DNA from: Tremella fuciformis
Taxonomy: Eukaryota > Basidiomycota > Tremellomycetes > Tremellales > Tremellaceae
Direction: 5' to 3'
DNA length: 64,000 nt
NCBI GenBank assembly: GCA_032768795.1
Contig: CP136495.1
Location: forward strand, 250,501 to 314,500
Shown here: positions 43,395-52,800 of the stretch, in pieces
Numbering within the stretch: position 1 is the first letter of the stretch
Layout: every line of letters starts with the position of its first letter
Translations under genes and position numbers: made by a program
The notes under the pieces: model-generated
What the model saw: the letters and a program-made list of their open reading frames with translations, nothing else
The model's database searches: none
What the model was told of the DNA's origin: nothing

Positions 43395-43676
43395 TAACAT
43401 ATTAGAGTCGTGGGGACCGCCCGAGGCGTTCGCTCAGTCAGGAGGCTGCTCTTCGAAATTCAGTACTCCTGTTGTGCTCAAAGGAGCCAGATGAGAGGAG
43501 GTGCATCCGCGACACTCGTTCCCAGAGGGCTTAGTGTCTCTGCATGAAGAAGAAGGGTGAGGTATGGTCGATGTTTCGCTGGTTGCCCTTTCACCGCCTC
43601 ACCCGACGATACATCGATGAGCGACACGAGAAGACCTGATTTGATCTAATTAGAACAATCAGTCGCAATCTTCAGT

Positions 43677-44359
43677 ATGAGCACAGTCGCATATTCTCGC
43701 CTGAATGACACCATCAAGTGGTGTGGACGTGTCCCAATCACCCCGACTACACGTGCACCGTCACTCTCCCAGTGAGCCAACAGGTTCCCCCCTTCTTCAA
43801 CACAAGCGGAGATCCCAATGAGCGAGTAACGACTCCGGTCTGGGACTGCGTGTCGCACATCTACTGGCGGTGCCCGCTAGAGCGCGATTCCTCAGATGCT
43901 GTGGGGTCCGACATGCTTGCCATTCGCTTGGAGGATCCAAAATGTTCCAGTCAGGATCTCATGCGGAGCATCCGGACAGCTCAGTCGGCGTTGTCAAAGC
44001 ATGTCCACTTTCCACTCACGCCGTCCTTCCCCTATTCCGCGTAGGTAGGATTCTCCCCCTTGTCCGTGGCTACGTGTTATTTCCCAGATGACCCGCCATT
44101 GGACATGGCTGACGCTGACATTTCCAGTCTAGATGCATCGGATACACCGTACTTGGTGTTAAGCGTCCTCGCAGGTGAGCCAACTGGGCAGCCGCTGACT
44201 CCTACAGACACACTTCTGAACAGCGGACTCCCCGTGCAGAGATTTGGGATATCCGTGACGGAGAAGCGCCAACATGAGGAGAGCCGAGAACTCGCCTCGC
44301 GAGTCTCCGTGCGTTTGTTGTTTCCTCAATTTCGCTACCGCCATCTTTCCCCCGACTGA
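43677..44359 (+). pseudogene. Family B copy 8, two exons with an N-terminal frameshift
   Basis: The homology begins in the frame from 43718 with VWTCPNHPDYTCTVTLP, VTTPVWDCVSHIYWRCPLE and the helix LMRSIRTAQSALSKHV. Exon 1 ends at 44040, and exon 2 (44128-44359, phase 2) reads LDASDTPYLVLSVLAG, QRFGISVTEKRQHEES and SRVSVRLLFPQF. No ATG lies in that frame upstream before a TGA; the only nearby ATG (43677) is in another frame and gives a typical family N terminus that would need a shift near 43717. Either the gene is recently frameshifted, uses another start, or the sequence has an error. Confidence 0.6.
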
Positions 44360-44755
44360 GTGACGCGTGGTTGAACATTGCCAACTCAGTCAAGATCTCC
44401 TGGACGCACGAGCACTTCCTCCGCCGTGATCGCTGGGGCTTATGGCTCGTACATACTAAATAGCCTATGTACTTGGCAAAATGCTGAGGTCTTCTTCGTT
44501 CCGAAACCAAACAGAGGCGATCACCTTTATCTCCTTGAGAGCACCGCTCTGTCTGTACTCGCCTGAGCTGATTCTGTCTCCGCCCAGACTTACTGCCTTC
44601 TGGGTCTGGCCATACCATGGGAACAAAGGGCCCGCGTTTGTTTACTTGTTTCTTCTTCTCAAGGTTCTGAGAAGGCCCGTTGCCACCATCGATGGATTGA
44701 GTACCGCCCATGATCCTTCTGCTGTCCTGCGTAGGTTGACGACTCATCGATCAAG
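44360..44755. other. Spacer between family B copies 8 and 9
   Basis: 396 bases, no feature recognised. Confidence 0.35.
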
Positions 44756-45343
44756 ATGATGGCCCCAATGTCTGCCGTGACGGGGCACTCCCGGGTCTCA
44801 ACTTCAGACGGAGGCACAGCGCACGTTGTCGTATGGCGGTGTCCAGATCATAGGGACTTCACATGTACCGTTCGGATCCCCGAAACTTTTACCACACGGA
44901 GGACGGAGGTACCGGTCTGGGACAGCATCTCACACATCTCCTGGTGCTGCCACTATAAGCACGACAATTGGCAAACGATTCCGGGCACAACGACTCGCGA
45001 CCCCCAGACCACGGCAGACTACATGTCGCGTATCCGCGCAGCTCAACCAGCCCTGCAACAATTCGTCAATGGCCCGGTCCCATTTCGACGCGTGAGGTCG
45101 TGAGTCGCATAGCTCGCAGAGTCGATGCAATGGCCAACTAATTTCAGCCTGGATGGGAGTCCCGAGCCGTATTTGGCCATTGTAATCAACACCGCGTATG
45201 ATCCAAGGCCCGGGCGCAGCTGGGACTACCGTGACGCGAGTCTTGGCATACACGTCGAGGCAACATGCCCAGACGAAAAGATAGTTCTGGCCTCGCGGGC
45301 GGGGATTTATCGCTTGATTCCTCAAGTCACGTTCACTGCATGA
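44756..45343 (+). CDS. Family B copy 9, two-exon hypothetical protein (179 aa)
   Basis: Exons 44756-45099 and 45148-45343, phase 2, intron 48 nt with CTAAT branch and TTTCAG acceptor. Exon 1: VVVWRCPDHRDFTCTVRIPE, TEVPVWDSISHISWCCHYKH and YMSRIRAAQPALQQFV. Exon 2: LDGSPEPYLAIVINTAYD, ASLGIHVEATCPDEK and AGIYRLIPQVTFTA. The helix SRIRAAQPAL is shared exactly with copy 10. The two genes also share a stretch of 3' flank. Function unknown. Confidence 0.72.
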
Positions 45344-45839
45344 GACTCCAAGTGCTTGTCTGCAATCTGCTACCTCGGCCTCCAATCACAGGCATCAATC
45401 CAGCGTTCATCACCATATTTTTCGTACACTTGTCTATGCATTTGCTCAAGAATCATCACGCCCCAGAGAGATGCCTAAGCCCAACTGAGCGTCAATGACT
45501 GTAGATAGCCCGAGCGACCCTTTCGCGACCCGTGGGATTCCATGTTGCAGTAGTCTGGATTGCGTCCGGGCAGTAACAGAGCCGTCCCGCTTCGCCGATC
45601 TGGAGTCTCCCGGGCCTCCTCCAAGCAGAGTATTTATGCGACTTATATGGACTTTTCCAGTAGTGGCTTAAGCGTTCATGCGACAGTCGGATACAGGTTC
45701 GGATAGGTCGAATCATCTGCCCTCTCCACGCCCAGCCCGAATGTTTTTCCAGCGCCCGTGTCCGACTCGGCCGGTACCCATTGCTTCTGGTCTCGACATG
45801 TAGTCTCGCCCCTATTGCGTGACGAAGATTCTTGTTCGC
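45344..45839. other. Spacer after family B copy 9, with a 3' flank repeat
   Basis: Contains near 45418 the pyrimidine-to-purine stretch TTCGTACACTTGTCTATGCA, also found near 47175 after copy 10. Otherwise unremarkable. Confidence 0.5.
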
Positions 45840-46010
45840 GTCCCGGTTCACCCTGAAGGCCTCGAAAGGGTTCCCAAAAGATCTACCATACACCCAGCAA
45901 GGTTAGGAATATCCGTGACAGAAGGAGGAGCCGGTAAGCCAGGGCCTACCCTGTTCTCACAAGTTCCGGCAAAATTCCTGCGCTGGCGCGCGACCACGAA
46001 CACTAGGCCA
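45840..46010 (+). pseudogene. Family B exon 2 fragment
   Basis: Reads ARLGISVTEGGAGKPGPTLF then SQVPAKFLRW. This aligns with QRFGISVTEKRQ and SRVSVRLLF of copy 8, and with EAFGMTVTRPGPLL and SRVKVFRL of copy 10. The [YF]-x-A-x-D opening and any exon 1 are missing. A solo exon 2 relic between copies 9 and 10. Confidence 0.55.
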
Positions 46011-46408
46011 CTTCGAAGGGATGTTCTGAGAGTACTAGACACCTCGTTTGCGAGTCGAATCGGTCCGAACACATATTCGTCACAGTATGCACGGACCCCG
46101 TGCTGGCCACAGTGTTGATCAACACAAGTCCATTGAAAGCCAGAGGCACAGCAGGCCAGCTTCGAGGGCGTCATTCGCCGTGGGCTCTCCCTTGTCGTAT
46201 TAGCTCTTCTCCATGACCTTCCTACATTGAAGCGTGTTTGGGCTCTCCGAGACTTCGCATCATACAAAGGATGGGCGGCCAGCCTGGCTCTGGACCCCTA
46301 CATCTCCCCGCCTCCCTCCTGCTATATTCAGCGCGGTTCCTCACCAGTCTTTTGCCAAACCACGTACTCACTATCCTCATTGGGATTGCTCTTGTGCGTA
46401 GTCCTCAA
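46011..46408. other. Spacer upstream of family B copy 10
   Basis: 398 bases. The copy 10 reading frame is open upstream of ATG 46409 back to about 46238, but that part has no family resemblance. Confidence 0.35.
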
Positions 46409-47150
46409 ATGAGTATTGAACAGTCAGAGATGGTTACTACAAGACCAGAGTTTATCGATCCAAATGTTGACTTCCGGTCATCAAATGGGTACCACGATAT
46501 CCAGTTCACCTGCCCATATCACCAAGACTTCACATGCACTGTGAAGATGCCCGATACGTATTGCGTCCAAACCACTGCCCGTTCAGTGGAGGTACCGGTG
46601 TGGGATTCCACCGCCTACATCGCCTTCGGCTGTGTTCATCATCATGCGGAGCACGAGAGAAACCTGAAACTGACTCTTATATGCCCGCCGGATTATACTA
46701 AAGAAGAGGTCGACGACTATCTGTCGCGTATCAGAGCCGCGCAACCGGCGCTGGAGGACTTGGTCCAAGGAACAGAGGTCCCATACAAGTGGTTCGAGGC
46801 GTGAGTCAGAGTCATTCTACCACACACCAGTAGATCGCTGCGCACGACGATCGACTCCACATGCTAATGGTAGTTTGGACCAAAGTCTCGAGCCGTATCT
46901 TGCAATTGGAGTCGACGTTGGGTCGGAACCGGAGGATGATAATGACTATCCTCCCGAGGCATTCGGCATGACAGTCACCAGGCCGGGTCCTCTCCTTTAC
47001 GAGCGTCCAATCGTCTCGAGGGTGAAGGTCTTCCGCTTGCACCCCTATGAGACGCTGGAGTCTGTTGGGAGAGTCCCCAGGACAACTCGTAGCCGTTCTG
47101 CCACTATGCCAACTGCCACCTCGGCCTTCGGTCACTGCTCGAACCAATGA
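46409..47150 (+). CDS. Family B copy 10, two-exon hypothetical protein (222 aa)
   Basis: Exons 46409-46800 and 46874-47150, phase 2, intron 73 nt with CTAAT branch. Exon 1: IQFTCPYHQDFTCTVKMPDT, SVEVPVWDSTAYIAFGCVHH, then YTKEEVDDYLSRIRAAQPAL and EDLVQG. Exon 2: LDQSLEPYLAIGVDVGSE, EAFGMTVTRPGPLL and SRVKVFRLHPYE, ending with a Thr/Ser-rich tail. Closest to copy 9. No targeting signal. The conserved cysteine and histidine positions (C-x2-H and C-V-H-H) suggest a metal-stabilised fold, but this is not proven by sequence. Confidence 0.72.
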
Positions 47151-47230
47151 TCCTCACCATATATCACTTGTTTTTCGTACACTTGTCTATGCATTCCTAA
47201 TCAATTTTAAGAGGACGACGAGGCAGCGGC

Positions 47231-48577
47231 ATGCTGCAGCACTTCTCAGCGTCCAGGTATGCGGTACGAGTGACCCGATCGTGGTGCTCTGTTCCCTCGC
47301 CCCGACCACCACCTCGACCCCGGCAAATCATTCCCTCCTGCCCTCGGCATCGTCAGTTGTCCACCTCTCGCCCACACTCTCGGACAGCAGCGACCCTGCC
47401 CAGTACGTCGCCCTCTCCTCCCCCTCTCGACTCGATTCAGTGGCTCCCTCTGCCGCGTGCACTCGGTCCTACTCGCTCACTCTTTCTCCTCTCCCTCCCG
47501 GTCCCACCTTCCAAATGGCCAAGTCACCTCGATCTGGTCTCGCCGCTACTGAGCAGCACTTCGAAAGCGCTCAAACCGCATGGCATCGGCGTCAATGCGA
47601 CCTATGACGGTCGGAATTCGGGCGACTTTCCCCCGTTAGGGGAGAAAGAGGTGTATAGCGCGAGATTGCTCTGGCCAGATGGGCACCGTGTGGACTTTCC
47701 CCAGTTCGATAGCGACACTCTGCGCTCCTCCGAGTTTCAGCAGGCTCTGTCTTACAACCCAGACGAGAGGAGGAGCGCGTCCGTCTCCAGTGTACCGAAG
47801 GGCTCATCGGGCAAGAAAGAGATACTCATCTGTAGCCATGGCTCAAGAGACTGTCGATGTTCCGACCGCGGCCTGCCCTTGATCCGCGCCCTGCGCAACG
47901 AGCTGCGCCGGAAAGGCCTGGAGGGAAGAGTGGACATCACAGAGATTGCCCATGTCGGTGGTCACAAGTACGCAGCTGACCAACGCGAGCATGGTTGAGA
48001 GCTGATCACTAGGTATGCGGCCAATGCTATCCTCCTCCCGTCGCTGGATATGCTGTCCAACCTCACTGTTGAGCACGCGCCTGCGCTCTTGGACCACCTT
48101 TTGGATGATACACCGAGAGGATCGGGAATGTGGACGCATTGGAGGGGACGATATGGGCTCTCGACAGCGCAGCAGGAGGCGCTCTGGGCGGATATCTCCT
48201 CGCCTGCACCGACTGCCCCGCTGCCTCAGACAAGAGGGGAAGAGACGACGTTGCGATTCAAGACGTTCGATGGGGACATAAGAGAGGTCCGAGCAGCACT
48301 GGGGAAGAACCTCCTGGAGGTCGGTAAAGAGCATGACCTCCCTGCGCTTGAAGGGGTCTGCGGGGGGAACCTCGAATGCGCGACGTGTCACCTCTACCTC
48401 CCCTCGTCGCCCGAAGCAGCACCCGTGGCAGAAGAGTCAGAGGAGGAGCTGGACATGCTGGGGTACGCGCTGGGGTACAGGGACGGGGAGAGTCGCCTGG
48501 GATGCCAGATCAAAGTCACCAAAGAGCTGGGCGAGTGGTGTGCCCAAGGAGGCACCATCGGTCTTCCCAGATACTAG
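47231..48577 (+). CDS. Aim32/Apd1-like thioredoxin-fold ferredoxin fused to an adrenodoxin-type [2Fe-2S] ferredoxin
   Basis: Exons 47231-47967 and 48013-48577 (45-nt intron) join in frame. The N terminus (MLQHFSASRYAVRVTRSW) is Arg/Ser-rich with no acids, like a mitochondrial presequence, and is followed by a Pro/Ser-rich stretch. Residues about 120-290 form a sucrase/ferredoxin-like domain: VYSARLLWPDGHRVDFPQF, KKEILICSHGSRDCRCSDRG (Cys ligands) and ITEIAHVGGHKYAANAILLP (His-containing motif). Residues about 325-430 are a plant/adrenodoxin-type ferredoxin with GVCGGNLECATCHLYLP (C-x5-C-x2-C) and a fourth Cys in RLGCQIKVTKELGE. Both parts would bind [2Fe-2S] clusters, implying a matrix electron-transfer protein. 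Ends IGLPRY. Confidence 0.82.
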
Positions 48578-48739
48578 AGACTAGAGCCTGTCCAATCTAA
48601 GCAGACCGTGTTGTTGTACACTTGCATGCACTCCTCATCTGTGCGGCATGCCATCCCATCTCATCCCGCCGACGTGTTGCGGCTATGGGCGCCCGCCGTA
48701 CCGTGCTATACTCCGGACATCGTCGAGCAGTTCCTGCAG

Positions 48740-49240
48740 TAGTGCCGTGTTGTCGTCGCCGAGATTATATCGCTCCAAACTACCGATCAGCTCATCCCAG
48801 CGGACTATCTGAAAGCTGATACTGACCTCGGTATCAACGCCACGGCCACTTCCACCCTCTCCGGTCTGAGATACATGATCTGCGCCACCTCAAATTTGTT
48901 CAGGAATTCAGGATGGGCCGCAAACGCTCTACCTCGTCAGCTGTGCTCTTCCCTGCTCAGCTGCCCTAGACGTACTGCCGCATACTGTCCATCGCTTCTG
49001 GCGTGGCATTCGCAAACTCCGTCGCGTATGCCGCTGTAGACTTGTACACCCTGCCCGATCAGCCTTCCTCTTTTGGACGATGGGTAGCTCACTTGTTATC
49101 GGGTGGCGGGGGCACGCCTGGTGCTTTTCGCGCGGCTTCCAAAAGAGTGTTGACGTCCGTCAGTGTCAACGCTTCGCCATCTGCGAACTCTACCTGCGTC
49201 AGCTCGATGCTGCAGGTGTACTACCCAGCTGACCGCCAAA
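48740..49240 (+). pseudogene. Diverged family B copy outside the main array
   Basis: The second part (about 48985-49215) reads SVAYAAVDLYTLPDQ and ASKRVLTSVSVNAS, then MLQVYYPADRQ, aligning with TPYAAIDIYATHV of copy 3 and KRYGVKVAARQ ... SRVSVYDFRP of copy 5. Upstream (about 48744-48960) an open frame with STLSGLRYMICATSN could be a decayed exon 1 (compare LSQIVRTVFFSCN). No clear start codon or full Cys/His set, so treated as a relic. It is separated from the array by the ferredoxin fusion gene. Confidence 0.45.
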
Positions 49241-49842
49241 CTCGAGCTTCGTTGCGTCCTCTTCGGGTATCTCATGTTCAGCTCACCCAGCCAACAGGCA
49301 GCTGATAAACCCACGACATTGCGCTTGCTGCGGCCTGCGAGATGCGGTGCGCGCGAGGAGGATGCCTGGTTCTCGTTGACCATGTTGATCGAGGGGAGGT
49401 GGATGACAGTACCGTAGCGAGAGCTCAATAGGCTTCAGGTGTCGTCTGAAACCAAAAGGGGTTATAGGTAGATGACTTACGTAACATGTGCCTATCCCTC
49501 GGGCTATCCTCGTTACTCGCCTCCCGGCCACTGTCTCTCTCGTCACTCTTCTCTTTCCTGCATCATCATCACCGCAGCCGCCGTCGCCATCACAGCCCAC
49601 ACCGACGTGCCGGGCACCTGTCGACGGGCCGAGGGGTCTGGATCAGCACGAGGCGCGTCCGACAGTACATACGGCCCCTTTCCTCATGGCGATCCACGGG
49701 CTACACAGACACTCGGATTCAAAGGCAGATACAGATACAGATACACCGCATCTCCCACCTCATCGCCCCATGTAGACTAATACACATCCCCTCTTCTCGA
49801 TAGATCCCGACATCAATCCTCATCTCCCTGACACGACACGCC
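49241..49842. promoter_or_regulatory. Upstream region of the RhoGEF gene
   Basis: 602 bases, pyrimidine-rich, with an imperfect CAGATA microsatellite at 49725-49745. No TATA box recognised. Confidence 0.4.
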
Positions 49843-52800
49843 ATGACGGCCACAACACTCCCTCCCGTCCCGCGGACACCACCCGCCTCGTCGCCTCGAG
49901 GATCAGGGTCGGTATCCGCCTCCTCGTCACCCCGCGCGGGCGGAGCCTCGTCGCCGTTCTTCGCGGCGTCCACGGCGTCTTCGCGTGCCAGAGCAGCCTC
50001 GGCGGCGAGACATCGAAGAAGCTCGTCGGCGTTCTACGAGGACTTTGACGAGATGGGCACTCTCGCCGCTCCCATCCCTCTCGTTGGACCGTCTCTCCGC
50101 CGCCCGGCGTCCAACTCGCCTCGCCAGTCAGTGTCAAAGACCGCTGCTTCTCCTCGACCGTCGTTCTCTACCGCCTCTCCGCTCCTCAGCAGTCCCGACC
50201 CGGGCCCATCGAGGCGCAGGGAGAGCTCGTTGTGGACCACCACCACCGGCTCGTCTCTCCCGTCGGGCTCGGACGCCGGTCCCTCTCGCCGCAGAGGGTC
50301 GTCCAACTTCACCGGCGTGTCCAGCGAAACGCTGCCTCGTGATTCGAGAAGAGAGTCCAGCTGGACCACCACGACGTCCGATTCGCTCTCGGTTGGCCGG
50401 CCTTCCTTCTCGAGGGACAGACCGTCTTCGGAGATCAGCGAGGGGAGGTTATCTGTAGACGAAAAGACGACACCGACACGAGGAGAGAGGCGGCTCAGCA
50501 GCCTCGGCACGTCGCCCAAAGGTCCAAGAGCCATGCGACCGTCGAGTCAGACCTCCGTCACTTCCTCCCCAGCCTCACGTCCGACCGTCCCTCCCCCTCT
50601 GCACTCTTCCTCGTCTTCCATCCCGCGAGCTTCGCCAAGGTCCACCCCGAAGCGCTCCTCTTCCGCGGTCGTTCCTCCTCAATCACCTCCCAGTCCCTCG
50701 CCGAGATCATCTCCGTCCGCTTCGCGTCGATCTTCCCTGAACCGCACGATTACCGCTCGTCGACCTGGCACCTCGACCCCACCCAAAGTCCAAATCTACT
50801 CCTCTAGCCCCATATCGCCGCAGCGGAGCAGGATGGGACATCAGCGCAAGCTCACAGCGGACACGGACTTTGCACCTGGTCTGGGTATACGCAATCTGGG
50901 AGCAGACACGTTCGGCGTGGGTCGTCTGGTCGGGAGTCGCAGGACATCTTATCACCTCTCGAATTCGTCAGTCTCGTCGAATAGCGCACCTAGCGAACGG
51001 TCAAAGAGTCCAGCAAGCCCCTTCAAGGACCTTGGTGAGGATATACATCTGGATACTGGTCAGGCTAGAACCATGCTGGCCGTACCCCTAGATATTCCGA
51101 CCATCGGGAGCGAGGAGGAGAGGGACAAGGTCGTTGATCTGGGGTCGGCACCCGTCTCAAGGCAACCCAGCCAGAACTTCCACTCGACATCCCCTCCCAC
51201 ATCACCTGTCAAGGACAACCGTCGGCATTCCTCCAACAGTGCTCGAAGCCTCGGCTCCTTTGACATTCCCCGACGCACGTCCTCGGTCTCCCCTCAGGCG
51301 TCTCCGACCATCTCGCCTCGCAAGAGCTCCCTTCAGAGTCTTCTTGACGACCCTCCTCAACCAGCTGATATCGCCCCCGTCCCTCCACGCCGCGCCTCTC
51401 GTGCTGTCCTGCTCGGCGAGGTGTCTGCCCGTCCGGCTCTGCTGAGCCGCTATAGCGAGACGTCCAACACGTCAAAGGACAGTACCGCGGATCACTCGAC
51501 ATACACCTTCCCCAACGGCTACTTTCAATCTGCAGATGCACACACTGCGCCCTTATCTGATGGAGAGAAGCAAGACATACCGCGTCCGACCACCGATGCC
51601 CCGATCACATCACGCTTGCCACGCGTCGACCGCAAGTCGCCAGGGCTGAGCATATCTCCACCACCGCCCCGCGGACCACTCCGTTCGGCTTCCCAACTCC
51701 CCCGCCCTTCGCCTCCCATCCCTGCCAAATCGCCCCTTCGGTCTATCAGCCGACAGACCTCTGGCATGTCGCTCATCTCCCGTGCTCCAACGTCGCGCTC
51801 GGCGTCGGGCGTCTCCGTCTACGGCATCAGCACACCTGTCAATGGCCTGAATCGTTCAGAGCCTGCTACGCCCATTGAGCTACTCACCACGCCGTCCACT
51901 CCGTCCGAAGCTCCTCCACGGCCGAAGCGCGCTTCTCGATCTTCGCTCGGCACACCGTCATCTCCGAGATCGCAGGTCCCCTTCCCCAGTCCCGCTCCCT
52001 CGTCCGCTACAACGGCCGGAGGATCGACCGACCGGGACGAGATACGCTTTACGATGCTCACTGCCGGCTCGGTGTACTCGCAAGACTCGGCTCCTCCCTC
52101 TGCGACCGTCAGCGCATTTGGTACGGACGTTCCAGCGCCACAGTCCGCGAGGGAAGGAGTCGTGCATGAGGAACCGGAAGAGGAACAGGAGCCGATGATG
52201 GTGCCAAGCTCACCGGAGATCAGAAGGCGACCCACACGGAGACATCGGCTCGATGCATACGGTTGGGGCAGGCGCAAGGAGGTGCCTGATCTCGAAGCTC
52301 CCAGTGTTGCTGGGACGGAGGAGACCGTTGGTAGAGTGAGTCATACCGATCTTCGCTTTGTTTGCTGACGACAGCGTTCACCTCGGCCGCGGCTGCACAT
52401 GCCTGACAAGATCCTGCCTACCCCTCCTGTCGCCACGACACCGGGAGGTATCGATGACACCCCTACTTCCGTCCACACTATCAACACCCTCACATCTGCA
52501 TCATCCATCTCTAATCGTGCCATGCAATCTCACGAGAACTCGCCCATCACGCCAGACGACCATATTCCCGTCCGATCTCCTTCTATGCCTCAACTCAAAC
52601 CCTCTAACGGCGCCTCGAAAGCGGTCAAAGTGCTCGGAATACTCCCTACTTCGCCCAAGTTTCCCCGAACCGCTTCCACTCCGAATACCCTCCTTCCCTC
52701 GGCTCCCGTCACCTCGCCCCTCACGTCGCCCAAGATGCCCCGCTCGCCGTCCATGTCGAAACGGTCGTACCTCGTGCGCGAGATTGCCACTACCGAACGA

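Larger units (their letters stand above)
41579..43396. mobile_element. Complete pogo-like (Tc1/mariner superfamily) DNA transposon, 1814 bp plus TA duplications
   Basis: The element spans 41581-43394 and is bounded by TA at 41579-41580 and at 43395-43396, the expected target-site duplication. The ends are 47-bp perfect inverted repeats beginning CTCGTGATCC. One transposase gene lies inside on the minus strand. Identical ends and an open transposase suggest recent movement. Confidence 0.93.
41422..43494 (+). pseudogene. Family B copy 7, exon 2 split by a transposon
   Basis: Left part 41422-41580 follows a CTCCTGCAG acceptor and reads ALAAVDMFLDNRRYLMGAS, matching the [YF]-x-A-[VI]-D-[IM]-[YF] opening of family B exon 2. 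It then has TTRTRNKSVLLDEP, like TTRNNQETELDP of copy 4. The frame is interrupted at 41579-41580 by the transposon. Removing the element and one TA lets the same frame continue at 43397 with NILESWGPPEAFAQSG and end at TGA 43492-43494. The copy was therefore an open exon until the insertion. Exon 1 is not identified. Confidence 0.6.

Noticed and set aside
32583..47150. Family B as classical C2H2 zinc fingers
   Set aside because: C-x2-H and C-x-H-x2-D-H elements occur, but spacing does not fit the C-x2-4-C-x12-H-x3-5-H finger, and several copies lack one ligand.
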